Of a stretch of 64,000 nucleotides of DNA, positions 47,989 to 56,196 are shown one piece after another. The notes beneath the pieces were generated by a model. It was not told where the DNA came from and searched no databases. It saw only the letters and a program-made list of their open reading frames with translations. The DNA comes from Nitrospinota bacterium (GTDB lineage Bacteria; JADFOP01), in the NCBI GenBank assembly GCA_022562795.1, contig JADFOP010000006.1, positions 11,939 to 75,938 on the forward strand, given 5' to 3'. Positions within the stretch are counted from its first letter, which is position 1, and every line of letters begins with the position of its first letter. The translations under genes and the position numbers were made by a program.

Positions 47989-48657
47989 TCATTTGAGGAT
48001 GCGGGCAATGACCTCATCCCAATTGACATTGGTCGCGTCGTCTTTGGTAATGGGGGACATGTCTCGAAACTTTTTCGCCTCCTTGAAATTGCTGAAGGCG
48101 CTCACCCTGGGCTTGCGGGCTTTCCCGCGCCTGCGACGTCCTGCCGCCGCGAGTCCACGGCGTGGCTTAGTAACCTTGAAACGCTTAATGGCTCGTTGCT
48201 GGCGGCGAGAGGCATCGTGGATTTTTTCCGCCGTCTCGCGCAGCTCAATGGCGCATTGCTCCAAGTTCTTCACAAGATCTCCAAGAAGGTCGCCCTCGGG
48301 CTGGCTGGGCGGGTCAGTCCCGGGAAGATTGCTCGCGGCGCGGTAGACGGCAAACTTTTTGGGATCCAAGCGTTGGGCCCGAACCATGGCAGCGTGAGCC
48401 TCCGTATGCCGCCCCTGGTGATAGATCGCAACTCCCAAATAGAGGTGGGCAAGAAAGTGCCCGTCCTGGCGGGCCAGCACGCGGGAGAAGGCCGCCTCGG
48501 CCTCAGCCCATCGAGATTCATTAATGGCCCTGACCCCCGCCTGAAAGTGTCGGCGGACGGTATGGTCAAGGGATTGGCGGCGCTGGAGAAGGGAGAAGCG
48601 AAGAGAATTCCAAAGGGCCCGTATGCTGCTCCACAACCCCCCAGCCCTTCGAGCCAT
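47989..48657 (-). CDS. TPR-containing protein of unknown function
   Basis: This 222-residue soluble protein contains at least two TPR-like helical pairs (about residues 35-105; FQAGVRAINESRWAEAEAAFSRVL-type pattern then HFLAHLYLGVAIYHQGRHTEA). The C-terminal part is charged, with an Arg/Lys-rich segment (GLAAAGRRRRGKARKPR) and a predicted disordered tail. TPRs mediate protein binding; the partner is unknown. It has a good promoter and is divergent from ccdA. Confidence 0.65.
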   Translation of the reverse strand: MARRAGGLWSSIRALWNSLRFSLLQRRQSLDHTVRRHFQAGVRAINESRWAEAEAAFSRVLARQDGHFLAHLYLGVAIYHQGRHTEAHAAMVRAQRLDPKKFAVYRAASNLPGTDPPSQPEGDLLGDLVKNLEQCAIELRETAEKIHDASRRQQRAIKRFKVTKPRRGLAAAGRRRRGKARKPRVSAFSNFKEAKKFRDMSPITKDDATNVNWDEVIARILK

Positions 48658-48694
48658 GTCTCCGGCCTCCTACATCGAATGCGGATTAAAACAT

Positions 48695-48724
48695 ATGATA
48701 CCAATTCGATGGGCGGAGCGTCAA
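48695..48724 (-). promoter_or_regulatory. Sigma-70 promoter of the TPR-argS-SPOR unit
   Basis: TTGACG (48719-48724), an 18-nt spacer and TATCAT (48695-48700) lie on the minus strand about 38 nt before the TPR gene ATG, in the divergent region with ccdA. Confidence 0.65.
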
Positions 48725-48817
48725 GGGGGCTGGGAGCAATTTCCCTTGAAACCCCCGATGAGACGCCATATTATTGAAGCGCTCAACAGCGCGGAGCTGA
48801 CCGAGGGGCAAAACAAT

Positions 48818-49564
48818 ATGGAAGGTGGCGCCAACTTATCGATTCTTATAGCCCTAGGCGCGGGGCTTCTCTCGTTCCTCTCGCCTTGCGTCCTTCCCCT
48901 CTTCCCGAGCTATCTCTCGCTCATCACCGGCACCAGCCTCACAGACCTCGAAGCCTCCCACGACCAGCGGATGGTGCGATGGGCGGTCATCGGCAACTCC
49001 CTGGCTTTCATCTCAGGGTTCTCGGCAATCTTCATCGCCCTAGGCGCCTCCTTTAGCCTCGCTGGCCGGTTGCTCCTCATCTATCAAGACATTTTCCGCA
49101 CCCTGGGCGGCATTCTCATCGTGTTTTTCGGCATCTACATTACTGGCATCTTGAAGATCCCCGCCCTCGCCCGCTATTATCAGCTTTCGCCACGTGAAAA
49201 ACCCACCGGCTACATCGGAAGCGGGTTAGTGGGAGCGACCTTCGCCGTCGCGTGGACGCCGTGTGTGGGCCCCATCCTTGGGGCCATTCTCCTGCTGGCC
49301 TCGACCCAAGAGACCGTCAGGGCGGGAGTCGTCATGCTGATAGCTTACTCGGCGGGCCTAGCGATTCCGTTCTTCCTGAGTGCCCTTGCCGTCAACTCCT
49401 TCTTCGCCTTCTCCCGCACCTTCCGCCGCTACATCCAGGGCGTCCACATCACCGGGGGCCTGATCCTCATTGCCGTCGGACTCTTGTTGATCACCAACTA
49501 CTTCACCATCCTGAACGCCTATGCGCTGAAGCTCACCCCGAAGTGGCTGATCCAGTACCTCTAG
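48818..49564 (+). CDS. ccdA: Cytochrome c biogenesis protein CcdA
   Basis: CcdA carries reducing equivalents from cytoplasmic thioredoxin across the inner membrane to periplasmic thiol proteins. The 248-residue protein has six transmembrane helices. Its redox cysteines are Cys24 in FLSPCVLPLFPSYL and Cys149 in AVAWTPCVGPILG, each in the conserved proline-rich setting. I chose the ATG at 48818 after GAGGGG; upstream frame to 48623 is open but polar and overlaps the divergent gene. It converges with a TlpA-type thioredoxin (29 nt apart), a likely substrate. Confidence 0.95.
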   Translation: MEGGANLSILIALGAGLLSFLSPCVLPLFPSYLSLITGTSLTDLEASHDQRMVRWAVIGNSLAFISGFSAIFIALGASFSLAGRLLLIYQDIFRTLGGILIVFFGIYITGILKIPALARYYQLSPREKPTGYIGSGLVGATFAVAWTPCVGPILGAILLLASTQETVRAGVVMLIAYSAGLAIPFFLSALAVNSFFAFSRTFRRYIQGVHITGGLILIAVGLLLITNYFTILNAYALKLTPKWLIQYL

Positions 49565-49593
49565 CCAGGGGTAGGCTCGCCCAATCACACGAT

Positions 49594-50223
49594 CTACTGC
49601 GCGGTGCGGGACGTGGGTTTTAGTGCCGAACGACCTGAACCGGGCCCGGAAGCTCCTTCGGCCTGCTCGACAAGCTTAACGATTCGCTGAACGGTGACCT
49701 CATCGGCCCAGTTGCGTCCGCCGATGACCCGCTCGGTTATTACCCCGCTCCCATCGATGAGAAAGCTCTCGGGGACTCCGTTCGTCCCATAAAGGCGGGT
49801 TATCCGACCTCGGGGGTCCAGGAGAATGGGGAAAGGCAGGTTGAACTCATCCTTGAATAACTTTACGCTTCGCGCATCTCTGTCAATGGAGATAGCGAGA
49901 ATCACAAACCGCCTGCCCCGGAGGTGATCGTAGAGCCGCTCCAGGGAGGGCATCTCATCCCTGCAAGGCACACACCAAGTGGCCCATATGTTGATAAGCA
50001 CCACCTGGCCGCGGAAATCCTCCAGAGCCACGGTCTCGCCCTCGATCGTCTTAAAGGCGAAGTCCTGCGCCTTGATGCCCTTGCCCATAGGCTGAAAGAC
50101 CTCCGTATCGGGCCACTTCAAAACGAGCACAATTGCTACCGTAGCGAGGATCGCAACGACGACCAAGGCCAATCTGGCTCTGCTGGCTGACCGAGGTAAT
50201 CGCGCGGCCTCTTGTTCTTTCAT
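49594..50223 (-). CDS. TlpA/ResA-family thiol-disulfide oxidoreductase
   Basis: This membrane-anchored periplasmic thioredoxin has 209 residues, one N-terminal anchor helix (about residues 17-36) and an intact redox site WATWCVPCRDEMP (Cys84, Cys87). The cis-Pro loop NGVPESFLIDG is present. Such proteins reduce apocytochrome c or copper-site cysteines, using electrons from CcdA, which is encoded convergently next door. It is a useful contrast with the cysteine-less paralogue at 1014-1643. I chose the ATG at 50223 (GGGGAG just upstream); the frame remains open to 50292. Confidence 0.93.
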   Translation of the reverse strand: MKEQEAARLPRSASRARLALVVVAILATVAIVLVLKWPDTEVFQPMGKGIKAQDFAFKTIEGETVALEDFRGQVVLINIWATWCVPCRDEMPSLERLYDHLRGRRFVILAISIDRDARSVKLFKDEFNLPFPILLDPRGRITRLYGTNGVPESFLIDGSGVITERVIGGRNWADEVTVQRIVKLVEQAEGASGPGSGRSALKPTSRTAQ

Positions 50224-50312
50224 AGCTCCCCATCCCTGGATGAAAAAGGCAGCTCCTGCCCTTGCCAATAATGGATTGTAGCCCCACCCCACGCTCTCTG
50301 GCCAAAGAAGAC

Positions 50313-50342
50313 TTGACAGAGGCCCGACCCGCCTCTTATATT
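50313..50342 (+). promoter_or_regulatory. Sigma-70 promoter of the BamD-like gene
   Basis: TTGACA (50313-50318), an 18-nt spacer and TATATT (50337-50342) lie on the plus strand; the leader would be about 63 nt. The same two hexamers and spacing recur at the riboflavin promoter. Confidence 0.7.
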
Positions 50343-50411
50343 GTGATACCCTGTAAAATAAGGGGTTTGTGGTAAACTTGCAACCGTTGGCCTTATACGA
50401 GAGACCCCTTC

Positions 50412-51203
50412 ATGAGGCCCTCTTTCCACGCTCTTCTTCTTTCGCCCCCACTTAAGGTAGCTTTTTCCCTTTGCCTCGTGACCATTATGGCCTCCGGTTG
50501 CGGCTTTTTCCATAAGGAACCAACTCCGACCGAGCCATCGGCGCTTCTCTCATTTGGCCAAGAGAAACTGGCAGAGAAGCGTTTCTCGAAGGCCAAAGAA
50601 CAATTCGAGCGGGTTCTCGAGACCACATCCGACAATGAACTTCGCCTCCAGGCCCTAATCAACCTTGCCGACACCCTCTACAAGAATGCCGAGTACGAAG
50701 AGGCTCGTTTTCAATACAGAAAGTTTCTCGAGCTGTACCCCGTCCATCCCCTGGCACCGAGGGCTCAATTCCAGCTCGCCATGTGCAGCTTCGCGGAAAT
50801 CAAGACCCCCGACCGCGACCAGGCGATTACCCTCGAGGCCCTCCGCCAGTTTGAGCGATTTCTCCAATCCTACCCAGACCATCCCCTCGCGTCTGAAGCC
50901 GAGCAACGTCATGCCTTTTGCATCAATCGCCTGGCTGAGCACGACCTACTGGTTGCCCGATTCTATTACAAGCTAGGAAAGTACCACTCCGCGATAAACC
51001 GCCTCTCGGCCCTCCTGGACAGTTATCCCGACTTTGCCCAGAACGACAAGGCTCTCTACCTCTTGGGCCAGTCGTACGAAGAAGAGGAGAGCCTTGAAAA
51101 AGCCCAGGCGGCTTTCGTTCGCCTAGTCAATGAACATCCCGACAGCGGCTATGCTTCGAGTGCAAAGAGGGCTCTAAGAAAGTGGCGAAAGAAAGGAGGA
51201 TGA
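50412..51203 (+). CDS. BamD/YfiO-like outer-membrane lipoprotein with TPR repeats
   Basis: The 263-residue protein has a lipoprotein signal (ASGC, Cys30) and a series of TPR-like helical pairs from residue 40 to the end, in the arrangement of BamD, the essential lipoprotein of the beta-barrel assembly machine (SFGQEKLAEKRFSKAKEQFERVL; YRKFLELYPVHPLAPRAQFQLAMC; FERFLQSYPDHPLASEAE). BamD is the best family match, but YbgF/CpoB-like TPR proteins are similar. No other Bam genes are adjacent. It is a single-gene unit with a strong promoter. Confidence 0.82.
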   Translation: MRPSFHALLLSPPLKVAFSLCLVTIMASGCGFFHKEPTPTEPSALLSFGQEKLAEKRFSKAKEQFERVLETTSDNELRLQALINLADTLYKNAEYEEARFQYRKFLELYPVHPLAPRAQFQLAMCSFAEIKTPDRDQAITLEALRQFERFLQSYPDHPLASEAEQRHAFCINRLAEHDLLVARFYYKLGKYHSAINRLSALLDSYPDFAQNDKALYLLGQSYEEEESLEKAQAAFVRLVNEHPDSGYASSAKRALRKWRKKGG

Positions 51204-51284
51204 AAGGAACTAAGAACGGCGAACACAGCAAGAACTTAATTGTCCAGTTTCCCAGAGGCTAAAGAGGTTCGGGACGAAATAGAC

Positions 51285-51305
51285 CTTGACAATACCAGAC
51301 TCATA
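51285..51305 (+). promoter_or_regulatory. HAIR-like HspR operator overlapping the hsp20 -35 box
   Basis: CTTGACA-N7-ACTCATA (51285-51305) matches the HspR-associated inverted repeat CTTGAGT-N7-ACTCAAG at ten of fourteen positions, with exact spacing. It covers the -35 hexamer of the promoter upstream of hsp20, and an HspR homologue is the second gene of the unit. This suggests autorepression relieved by heat or unfolded protein. Confidence 0.6.
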
Positions 51306-51314
51306 TATCATAAT
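51286..51314 (+). promoter_or_regulatory. Sigma-70 promoter of the hsp20-hspR-sigma unit
   Basis: TTGACA (51286-51291), a 17-nt spacer and CATAAT (51309-51314) lie on the plus strand; transcription would begin near 51321, 50 nt before hsp20. Confidence 0.7.
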
Positions 51315-51370
51315 ATGAAATAAAGCAACCTGCACGCTATTTCCGCCTTGCTGGCGCGAAGGTAAGTGCG

Positions 51371-51790
51371 ATGACAAATAACCTCCGGCCCATATTTCAG
51401 GACCTTCTCACGATTCAGGAGCAAATGAACAGCCTTTTTGGCGATATTTCACTTAAGACCCAAAACACTCCGCCCCCATCAGAGAGTTTCTCACCTCCCG
51501 TAGATATTTACGAGACGGCCGGCGAGGTCATCCTGGTGGCTGAGGTCCCCGGCATGAAAGAAGATGAGGTCGAGCTCGAAATCACCGACAACCTGCTCAC
51601 CCTCAAGGGCGATCGGAAGCTCGAGCGCGGAAGTCCCGAAGATTCCATACATTTTTTGGAACGGTCCCACGGTTCATTCGTTCGAACCTTTACCCTGCCC
51701 GGCACGGTGCAGCAGGACAAGGCCAAAGCGACTCTCAAAGACGGGCTCCTCAAGGTGGTTTTGCCCAAGGTGAAGGTCGCCTCCCAATGA
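51371..51790 (+). CDS. Hsp20/alpha-crystallin small heat-shock protein
   Basis: Small heat-shock proteins hold unfolding proteins without ATP. The 139-residue protein has a short N-terminal arm and a full alpha-crystallin domain (about residues 40-135): PPVDIYETAGEVILVAEVPGM, then DNLLTLKGDRKLE, and the closing GLLKVVLPKV with the LPK variant of the I-x-I/V tail. It is first in a unit with hspR and a sigma factor. Confidence 0.95.
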   Translation: MTNNLRPIFQDLLTIQEQMNSLFGDISLKTQNTPPPSESFSPPVDIYETAGEVILVAEVPGMKEDEVELEITDNLLTLKGDRKLERGSPEDSIHFLERSHGSFVRTFTLPGTVQQDKAKATLKDGLLKVVLPKVKVASQ

Positions 51791-51860
51791 GGTTGAGATC
51801 GAGAAGGATAGAAAGGCAAGTGAGTGTCCGGGCTGTTGCATTCCAAGGAGAATCGCTACC

Positions 51861-52256
51861 ATGGTGAGGACCAATGAGCCCGTCTTCATGATCAGCATTG
51901 TGGCGCATATGCTTAGCATCCATCCGCAAACGCTGCGCCTCTACGAACGGGAGGGGTTCATCAAACCATCCCGAACCCTTGGCAACACGCGCCTCTACTC
52001 TCAAGACGATGTCGAGGAGATTCGCACCGTTCTCCGGCTCACCCGGGAACTGGGTGTCAATCTAGCCGGCGTAGATATAATCCTCAATATGAAGGAGAGG
52101 GTCGAGATGCTCCAGGCGGAGCTCAACGCCGTATTGCAGACTATTGAGGAACGACACGGCGCCGAGGCTCGACGAGAAATCGAGGCGGCAGTAGCCCCGA
52201 CCGAGGCAGCTCAAGAGAGCCACGTCATCAGGGTCAAGATTGAGCGCGAAGGCTAG
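51861..52256 (+). CDS. hspR: MerR-family heat-shock regulator HspR
   Basis: HspR represses chaperone genes by binding HAIR sites, often with DnaK as co-repressor. The 131-residue protein has the HspR-type winged helix: VFMISIVAHMLSIHPQTLRLYEREGFIKPSRT, then NTRLYSQDDVEEI, and ELGVNLAGVDIIL, which is the hallmark of HspR within MerR. A C-terminal coiled-coil (about residues 75-110) dimerises it. A HAIR-like site lies over the promoter of this unit. No dnaK or dnaJ is near. AAGGAG precedes the ATG. Confidence 0.9.
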   Translation: MVRTNEPVFMISIVAHMLSIHPQTLRLYEREGFIKPSRTLGNTRLYSQDDVEEIRTVLRLTRELGVNLAGVDIILNMKERVEMLQAELNAVLQTIEERHGAEARREIEAAVAPTEAAQESHVIRVKIEREG

Positions 52257-52289
52257 GCCCGTCCCCCCATTTGGACGTGAGGAAAAGAA

Positions 52290-53144
52290 GTGGTCGACCA
52301 CGAGGATAAATCCCGTGGAGTTACTGACGACTCCCTTGGAGCCTATCTTAAGAAAATAAGCAACATACCTATCCTTACCCGCGAGGAAGAGGTGGAGCTG
52401 GCCCGCCGCATTCAGGAGGGCGACGCAGAGGCGGAGCGGGAGCTGGTTCGCCACAACCTTAAATACGTGGTCAGCGTGGCCAACCGCTACAAGGGCTCAG
52501 GGTTGCCCCTGCTTGACCTCATCAACGAGGGCAACATCGGCCTCATGCAGGCCGCCAAGCGATTCGACCCCGACCGAGGCGTGAAGTTCATCACCTACGC
52601 CGTCTGGTGGATCCGGCAGGCGATTATGCACGCAATGGCCGATCAGTCCGGGACCGTGCGACTTCCGCTCAAGCAGGCTGGAATACTCTATAAGATCTCC
52701 GAGAAGCAAAGCGAGCTCCAAAAGCAGCTTGCCAGGGAGCCTTCGGCCGAGGAGATGGCCGAGGCCCTCGGCCTATCCCCCGAGGAGTTGGAATCCCTCC
52801 TGCGGGTCTATCGAACCCACCTGTCGCTCGATGCTCCGATCGGCGATTTTGAAGAAACCAGCCACATGGACCTCTTGGAGGCCAAAGATATACCCTCCGT
52901 GGAAGAGCAGATTCTCCAGAGCGCATTAGCCAGCGAAATAAACACCATGCTCGAAGAGTTGCCGCCTAGGGAGCAGAAAATACTTCGGATGCGGTTCGGG
53001 TTTGAAGGCAAGCCTCAGACGCTTGAGGAGGTCGGCCGCGAGCTCAATCTCTCGCGCGAGCGGATCCGTCAGATTGAGAAGAAAGCCAAGGGCCGTCTGA
53101 GGGCTCAATCAAAAAGCAAGGCGGTTCGCGACTACCTCAACTGA
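52290..53144 (+). CDS. Sigma-70 family RNA polymerase sigma factor (group 2, RpoD/RpoS-like)
   Basis: The 284-residue sigma factor has regions 1.2 (DSLGAYLKKISNIPILTREEE), 2 (DLINEGNIGLMQAAKRFDPDRGVKFITYAVWWIRQAI), 3 and 4 (EEVGRELNLSRERIRQIEKKA), and lacks region 1.1, so it is a group 2 factor rather than the main RpoD. The RpoH box (QRKLFFNLR-type) is not visible. GTG start at 52290, 33 nt after hspR, places it under the same heat-shock promoter, so stress control of its level is likely (inference). Its regulon is unknown. Confidence 0.92.
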   Translation: MVDHEDKSRGVTDDSLGAYLKKISNIPILTREEEVELARRIQEGDAEAERELVRHNLKYVVSVANRYKGSGLPLLDLINEGNIGLMQAAKRFDPDRGVKFITYAVWWIRQAIMHAMADQSGTVRLPLKQAGILYKISEKQSELQKQLAREPSAEEMAEALGLSPEELESLLRVYRTHLSLDAPIGDFEETSHMDLLEAKDIPSVEEQILQSALASEINTMLEELPPREQKILRMRFGFEGKPQTLEEVGRELNLSRERIRQIEKKAKGRLRAQSKSKAVRDYLN

Positions 53145-53166
53145 TCCGCCTTTCGTCATGGGGCTA

Positions 53167-53196
53167 TTGACACAGCCATTGCGCCTAAGCTATCTT
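53167..53196 (+). promoter_or_regulatory. Sigma-70 promoter of pgsA-plsY
   Basis: TTGACA (53167-53172), an 18-nt spacer and TATCTT (53191-53196) lie on the plus strand just after the sigma gene stop; the leader would be about 72 nt. Confidence 0.6.
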
Positions 53197-53274
53197 GCAA
53201 ATACCTTTCCGCAGCTCCCAGGGCACGGAATATGCCTGCGAGCCCCCTCCTGCCCCGGCGGCTGAGGCCGTGTC

Positions 53275-53868
53275 ATGCTTGCATACTTAAAAGAGAAAGC
53301 GCTAAGGCTTAACGGGTCGACGAACCTCAATCTGCCCAACAAGATAACGCTGGCCCGGATTTTCATCGTCCCCCTGATCGTCGTCTTTCTCATCCGCCCC
53401 TCTGGTTGGAGCAGCACAATCGCCGGAGCGCTCTTTATCATTGCCTCCCTGACCGACTGGCTCGACGGCCACCTGGCCCGGAGCCGAAACCAGGTGACCG
53501 ACCTCGGAAAAATGCTCGATCCCATCGCCGATAAGATTCTGGTGGCGGCAGGACTCATCCCGCTGGTCGCCCTCGGTCGGGTCCATGTATGGATGGCGGT
53601 CGTGCTTCTAGGCCGTGAATTCGCCGTCACGGGACTCCGGTTTATTAGTCTCTCGGAAGGTTATTCCATCCCCTCCAGCCGTCTGGGCAAATACAAGACC
53701 GTCCTGCAAGTCGTGGCCATAGCCATGCTAATACTCCACTATGAAGTCCTTTACTTTCAATTCTTTGGCATGTTGATCCTCTGGGCTGCCCTCATCGTCA
53801 GCGTGATTTCAGGGGCCGAATATTTCATCCATTACTGGAACTTCGAGGGTAGCAAGAAGGCCCCATGA
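53275..53868 (+). CDS. pgsA: CDP-diacylglycerol-glycerol-3-phosphate 3-phosphatidyltransferase
   Basis: PgsA makes phosphatidylglycerol phosphate, precursor of phosphatidylglycerol and cardiolipin. The CDP-alcohol phosphotransferase motif is exact: Asp61-x2-Asp64-Gly65-x2-Ala68-Arg69-x8-Gly78-x3-Asp82-x3-Asp86. NLPNKITLARIFIVPL is the usual start of this family, and six membrane helices are predicted. The 197-residue length is normal. plsY follows 28 nt later, so two phospholipid steps are joined. Phosphatidylglycerol is also the donor for Lgt. Confidence 0.95.
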   Translation: MLAYLKEKALRLNGSTNLNLPNKITLARIFIVPLIVVFLIRPSGWSSTIAGALFIIASLTDWLDGHLARSRNQVTDLGKMLDPIADKILVAAGLIPLVALGRVHVWMAVVLLGREFAVTGLRFISLSEGYSIPSSRLGKYKTVLQVVAIAMLILHYEVLYFQFFGMLILWAALIVSVISGAEYFIHYWNFEGSKKAP

Positions 53869-53896
53869 GGGTAGCCGGGCGGCCTAGGAGGTCCTC

Positions 53897-54496
53897 ATGT
53901 TGACCGCCGTGCTCTGCGTGGTTCTGGGCTACCTCGCCGGCTCTGTCCCGTTTGGCTTGCTCATCGCCCGCTTTCGGCGATTCGACCTCAGGAGCGCCGG
54001 AAGCGGCAATATAGGGGCTGCGAATGTCTGGCGAGTTATGGGCTGGCGCGAAGGGGCGCTTACAATGGCCGGGGACTTCGCCAAAGGTCTCCTGCCCGTA
54101 CTTTTGGCCGTCCGCCTGACTGCCTCGCCAGCGGTGGCGGGCCTAACGGGCATAGCGGCCATAGTCGGCCACAGCTACCCGTGCTTCGCCGGGTTCCGAG
54201 GCGGCAAGGGAGTCGCTACAGGCATGGGCGCCTTTCTCGGGCTCCTGCCGCTCGCAACCCTCATGGCCTCGCTCACGTGGGCCGGATGCTTGGTGCTGTG
54301 GCGTTACATCTCGCTGAGCTCTATTATCGCCGCACTCTCCTTCCCCGTCTGGGCGGGCATGCTCCATGCACCTCCAAGTCTCATCGCCCTAAGCGCCCTG
54401 GGTGCAGTTATGGTGGTGTTGCGGCATAGGGACAACCTGAAGCGCCTACTGGACGGCCAGGAGCCCAAGACGACTTGGCCTCAGAGGCCAGCCTAG
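53897..54496 (+). CDS. plsY: Acyl-phosphate:glycerol-3-phosphate acyltransferase
   Basis: PlsY transfers an acyl chain from acyl-phosphate to glycerol-3-phosphate in the inner membrane, starting phospholipid synthesis. The protein has 199 residues, about five to six membrane helices, and the three conserved loops: GSVPFGLLIAR then SAGSGNIGAANVWRVMG, and GHSYPCFAGFRGGKGVATG. AGGAGG precedes the ATG. Confidence 0.97.
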   Translation: MLTAVLCVVLGYLAGSVPFGLLIARFRRFDLRSAGSGNIGAANVWRVMGWREGALTMAGDFAKGLLPVLLAVRLTASPAVAGLTGIAAIVGHSYPCFAGFRGGKGVATGMGAFLGLLPLATLMASLTWAGCLVLWRYISLSSIIAALSFPVWAGMLHAPPSLIALSALGAVMVVLRHRDNLKRLLDGQEPKTTWPQRPA

Positions 54497-54572
54497 GCTG
54501 ATGGACCCTCAGCCTGAATGATCGCATTCGCTCGTTTTTCGTCGCGGCGGCCTGTAATCCACGGATTTCCTC

Positions 54573-54599
54573 TTGACACGAGCCGGGTGCTCATTTAAT
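54573..54599 (+). promoter_or_regulatory. Promoter of tRNA-Gly
   Basis: A perfect TTGACA (54573-54578) is followed by TTTAAT (54594-54599) at 15 nt; TAATTT at 17 nt is an alternative -10. It lies 17 nt before the tRNA. Confidence 0.6.
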
Positions 54600-54616
54600 T
54601 TTAATACTGTTAGGAG

Positions 54617-54691
54617 GCGGGAATAGCTCAGGGGTAGAGCACCACCTTGCCAAGGTGGGGGTCGCGGGTTCAAATCCCGTTTCCCGCTCCA
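54617..54691 (+). tRNA. tRNA-Gly (anticodon GCC), CCA encoded
   Basis: The acceptor arm GCGGGAA (54617-54623) pairs with TTCCCGC (54681-54687); D arm AGCTCAGGGGTAGAGC, anticodon stem CACCT/AGGTG with GCC at 54649-54651, and T arm GCGGGTTCAAATCCCG-like sequence are all in place. Discriminator U and an encoded CCA (54689-54691) end the gene. Confidence 0.97.
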
Positions 54692-55005
54692 CTTTCATCG
54701 CTTAACTCCTTTTAGAAGGAGTGACCGGTCGGACGGTGACACCGGCGGTGCGTATGTGTCAACGGGCGTAGCGGAGTCCTTCTGGTCGGAGGCGGCCGTC
54801 ACCTTTCGAAGACACCAGCATCGACTTAGTCTCCTCCGGTGTTGCCGCCCTAATACTTTGTCCTTACCCCAACCCCAGCCGACTCTTTCTCTCGGGCACT
54901 CTCCGGGCTACGGTTTACGCTATCGTCTCTCGACAATGTGAGAGGCGCCTCACCTCACCCGAGCCGTACGGCCTTGCTCAGATAGCTGAAAGACTGTAGC
55001 CTTGA
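54692..55005. other. Intergenic region after tRNA-Gly
   Basis: In these 314 nt I see only a 7-bp hairpin just after the tRNA, ACTCCTT (54705-54711) and AAGGAGT (54716-54722) with loop TTAG, but without a U-tract. No credible gene or RNA element was recognised in the rest. Confidence 0.4.
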
Positions 55006-56076
55006 TTAAGGGGATGGGGAGCGGGGTTGGCCAATCGCACGGACGATAGTATCAGGAATGGTCCGCCGCGGGCCGAGCCCCAGCACTATGTGGGGGGGCG
55101 TATTTAGGACCTGGTCCACCACCTCGGCAATGGAGCGCCAATTGGGAGGGCACCCGTTGAGGGCCTTCTCAAGGGCGGCAATGGCTGGCCAATCGGCAAT
55201 GAACTCGCCCAGCAGGCAGACCCGGCCCAGACGCTCCTCGCTCTCCAGGGCGAGGGACACCTGGAAGCTACCGAGCTGGCTCGGCACTCGAACGGTACGG
55301 TCTAGAGACCCCGTCGGTGTGCGGTCTGCAAGCCAGGCCTCGCGAGCGAAGTTCTCAGCGAAAAGGGTTTCGGCTTCGGTCTCAAACTCCTCCGGAAGCG
55401 GTTCTATCGATACGGGAGCCTCAACATACTCGGCAAACCCCTCCTTCAGAGCATCCAGCACCTGCTCCAGCTTAGGCGTGGCGCCTAAGGCCTCGCTGAA
55501 AGTGGTGCATGCCTCGGGGGGAAGCAGATCATTTCGAGCATCGGTCCGCCCGCCGGCCTCTGAGAGTCGCGAGGCCGCCTCCGCCAGGGATGTTCTCCAG
55601 GCAAGGTGGAACTGGACGAGGGGTCGGCCCGCCTCGTCGATGTCGAAGGCCACGTGGCCCACCGCCCGCTTTTGGACCGTGATGAGGTCGCGGCCAGGAT
55701 AGAGCACGCCCAGGCGTAGCCGCTCCAGACCTCGGAGTACGCCCCGGACGTAGCGGTTGAGGAGAAGGTCGGAGCCGAGAGGACGCTGATGTATAGTTAG
55801 GTCCGTTAGCGTCGGCGCAGTCACGGAGACCTCGATGATACCTTGACCCACAGGCAAGAGCCGGCCGCCGGTTATTCGGCGCTGGACCTCCGGAAGGTGC
55901 CGGACGCTCTGGGGGATAGGTTGGTAGCGGCCGAAGAGCAACCCCTCGGTAGAGCCAACCGCCATCCGCACAAGGGCCGGCCTTTCCAGGGCACACCGGG
56001 CGCGGAGGGTCAGATCGAGCGCCTGGCTCTCGCCCGGCCCACGCGGGGTGGTCGCGTAAAGGTATAGGGGCGTCAT
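55006..56076 (-). CDS. Lipoate-protein ligase A-like protein
   Basis: This 356-residue protein resembles the BPL/LPL catalytic domain of lipoate ligases and octanoyltransferases. The substrate-binding pattern FGRYQPIP-x10-VQRRITGGRLLP (Arg-Arg-x-Thr-Gly-Gly at 66-71) is present, and Lys136 in DLITVQKRAVGHVAF is at the position of the lipoyl-binding lysine. The C-terminal region (about 255-335; GEFIADWPAIAALEKAL) resembles the LplA accessory domain. A long, charged middle part is unusual. It is a lone gene, divergent from the next. Similarity is distant, so a ligase-like regulatory or transfer role is possible. Confidence 0.6.
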   Translation of the reverse strand: MTPLYLYATTPRGPGESQALDLTLRARCALERPALVRMAVGSTEGLLFGRYQPIPQSVRHLPEVQRRITGGRLLPVGQGIIEVSVTAPTLTDLTIHQRPLGSDLLLNRYVRGVLRGLERLRLGVLYPGRDLITVQKRAVGHVAFDIDEAGRPLVQFHLAWRTSLAEAASRLSEAGGRTDARNDLLPPEACTTFSEALGATPKLEQVLDALKEGFAEYVEAPVSIEPLPEEFETEAETLFAENFAREAWLADRTPTGSLDRTVRVPSQLGSFQVSLALESEERLGRVCLLGEFIADWPAIAALEKALNGCPPNWRSIAEVVDQVLNTPPHIVLGLGPRRTIPDTIVRAIGQPRSPSP

Positions 56077-56196
56077 AGTCTAGAATCTACCAGCCGTGAG
56101 GCCAATTGGCCAGACGGGGACTAAGTGGCTAAGGGCTGAGGGCTGATCCCCTCTCTAGTCTTGGCTTAGGCCGTAGCGATCATAAGGAGGAGAAAG

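Noticed and set aside
47890-47992. N-terminal extension of ArgS
   Set aside because: The extra 34 codons are unconserved and the ATG at 47890 has its own ribosome site.
54617-56076. tRNA-Gly as an integration site for an island
   Set aside because: No integrase and no duplicated tRNA 3' end were seen downstream.
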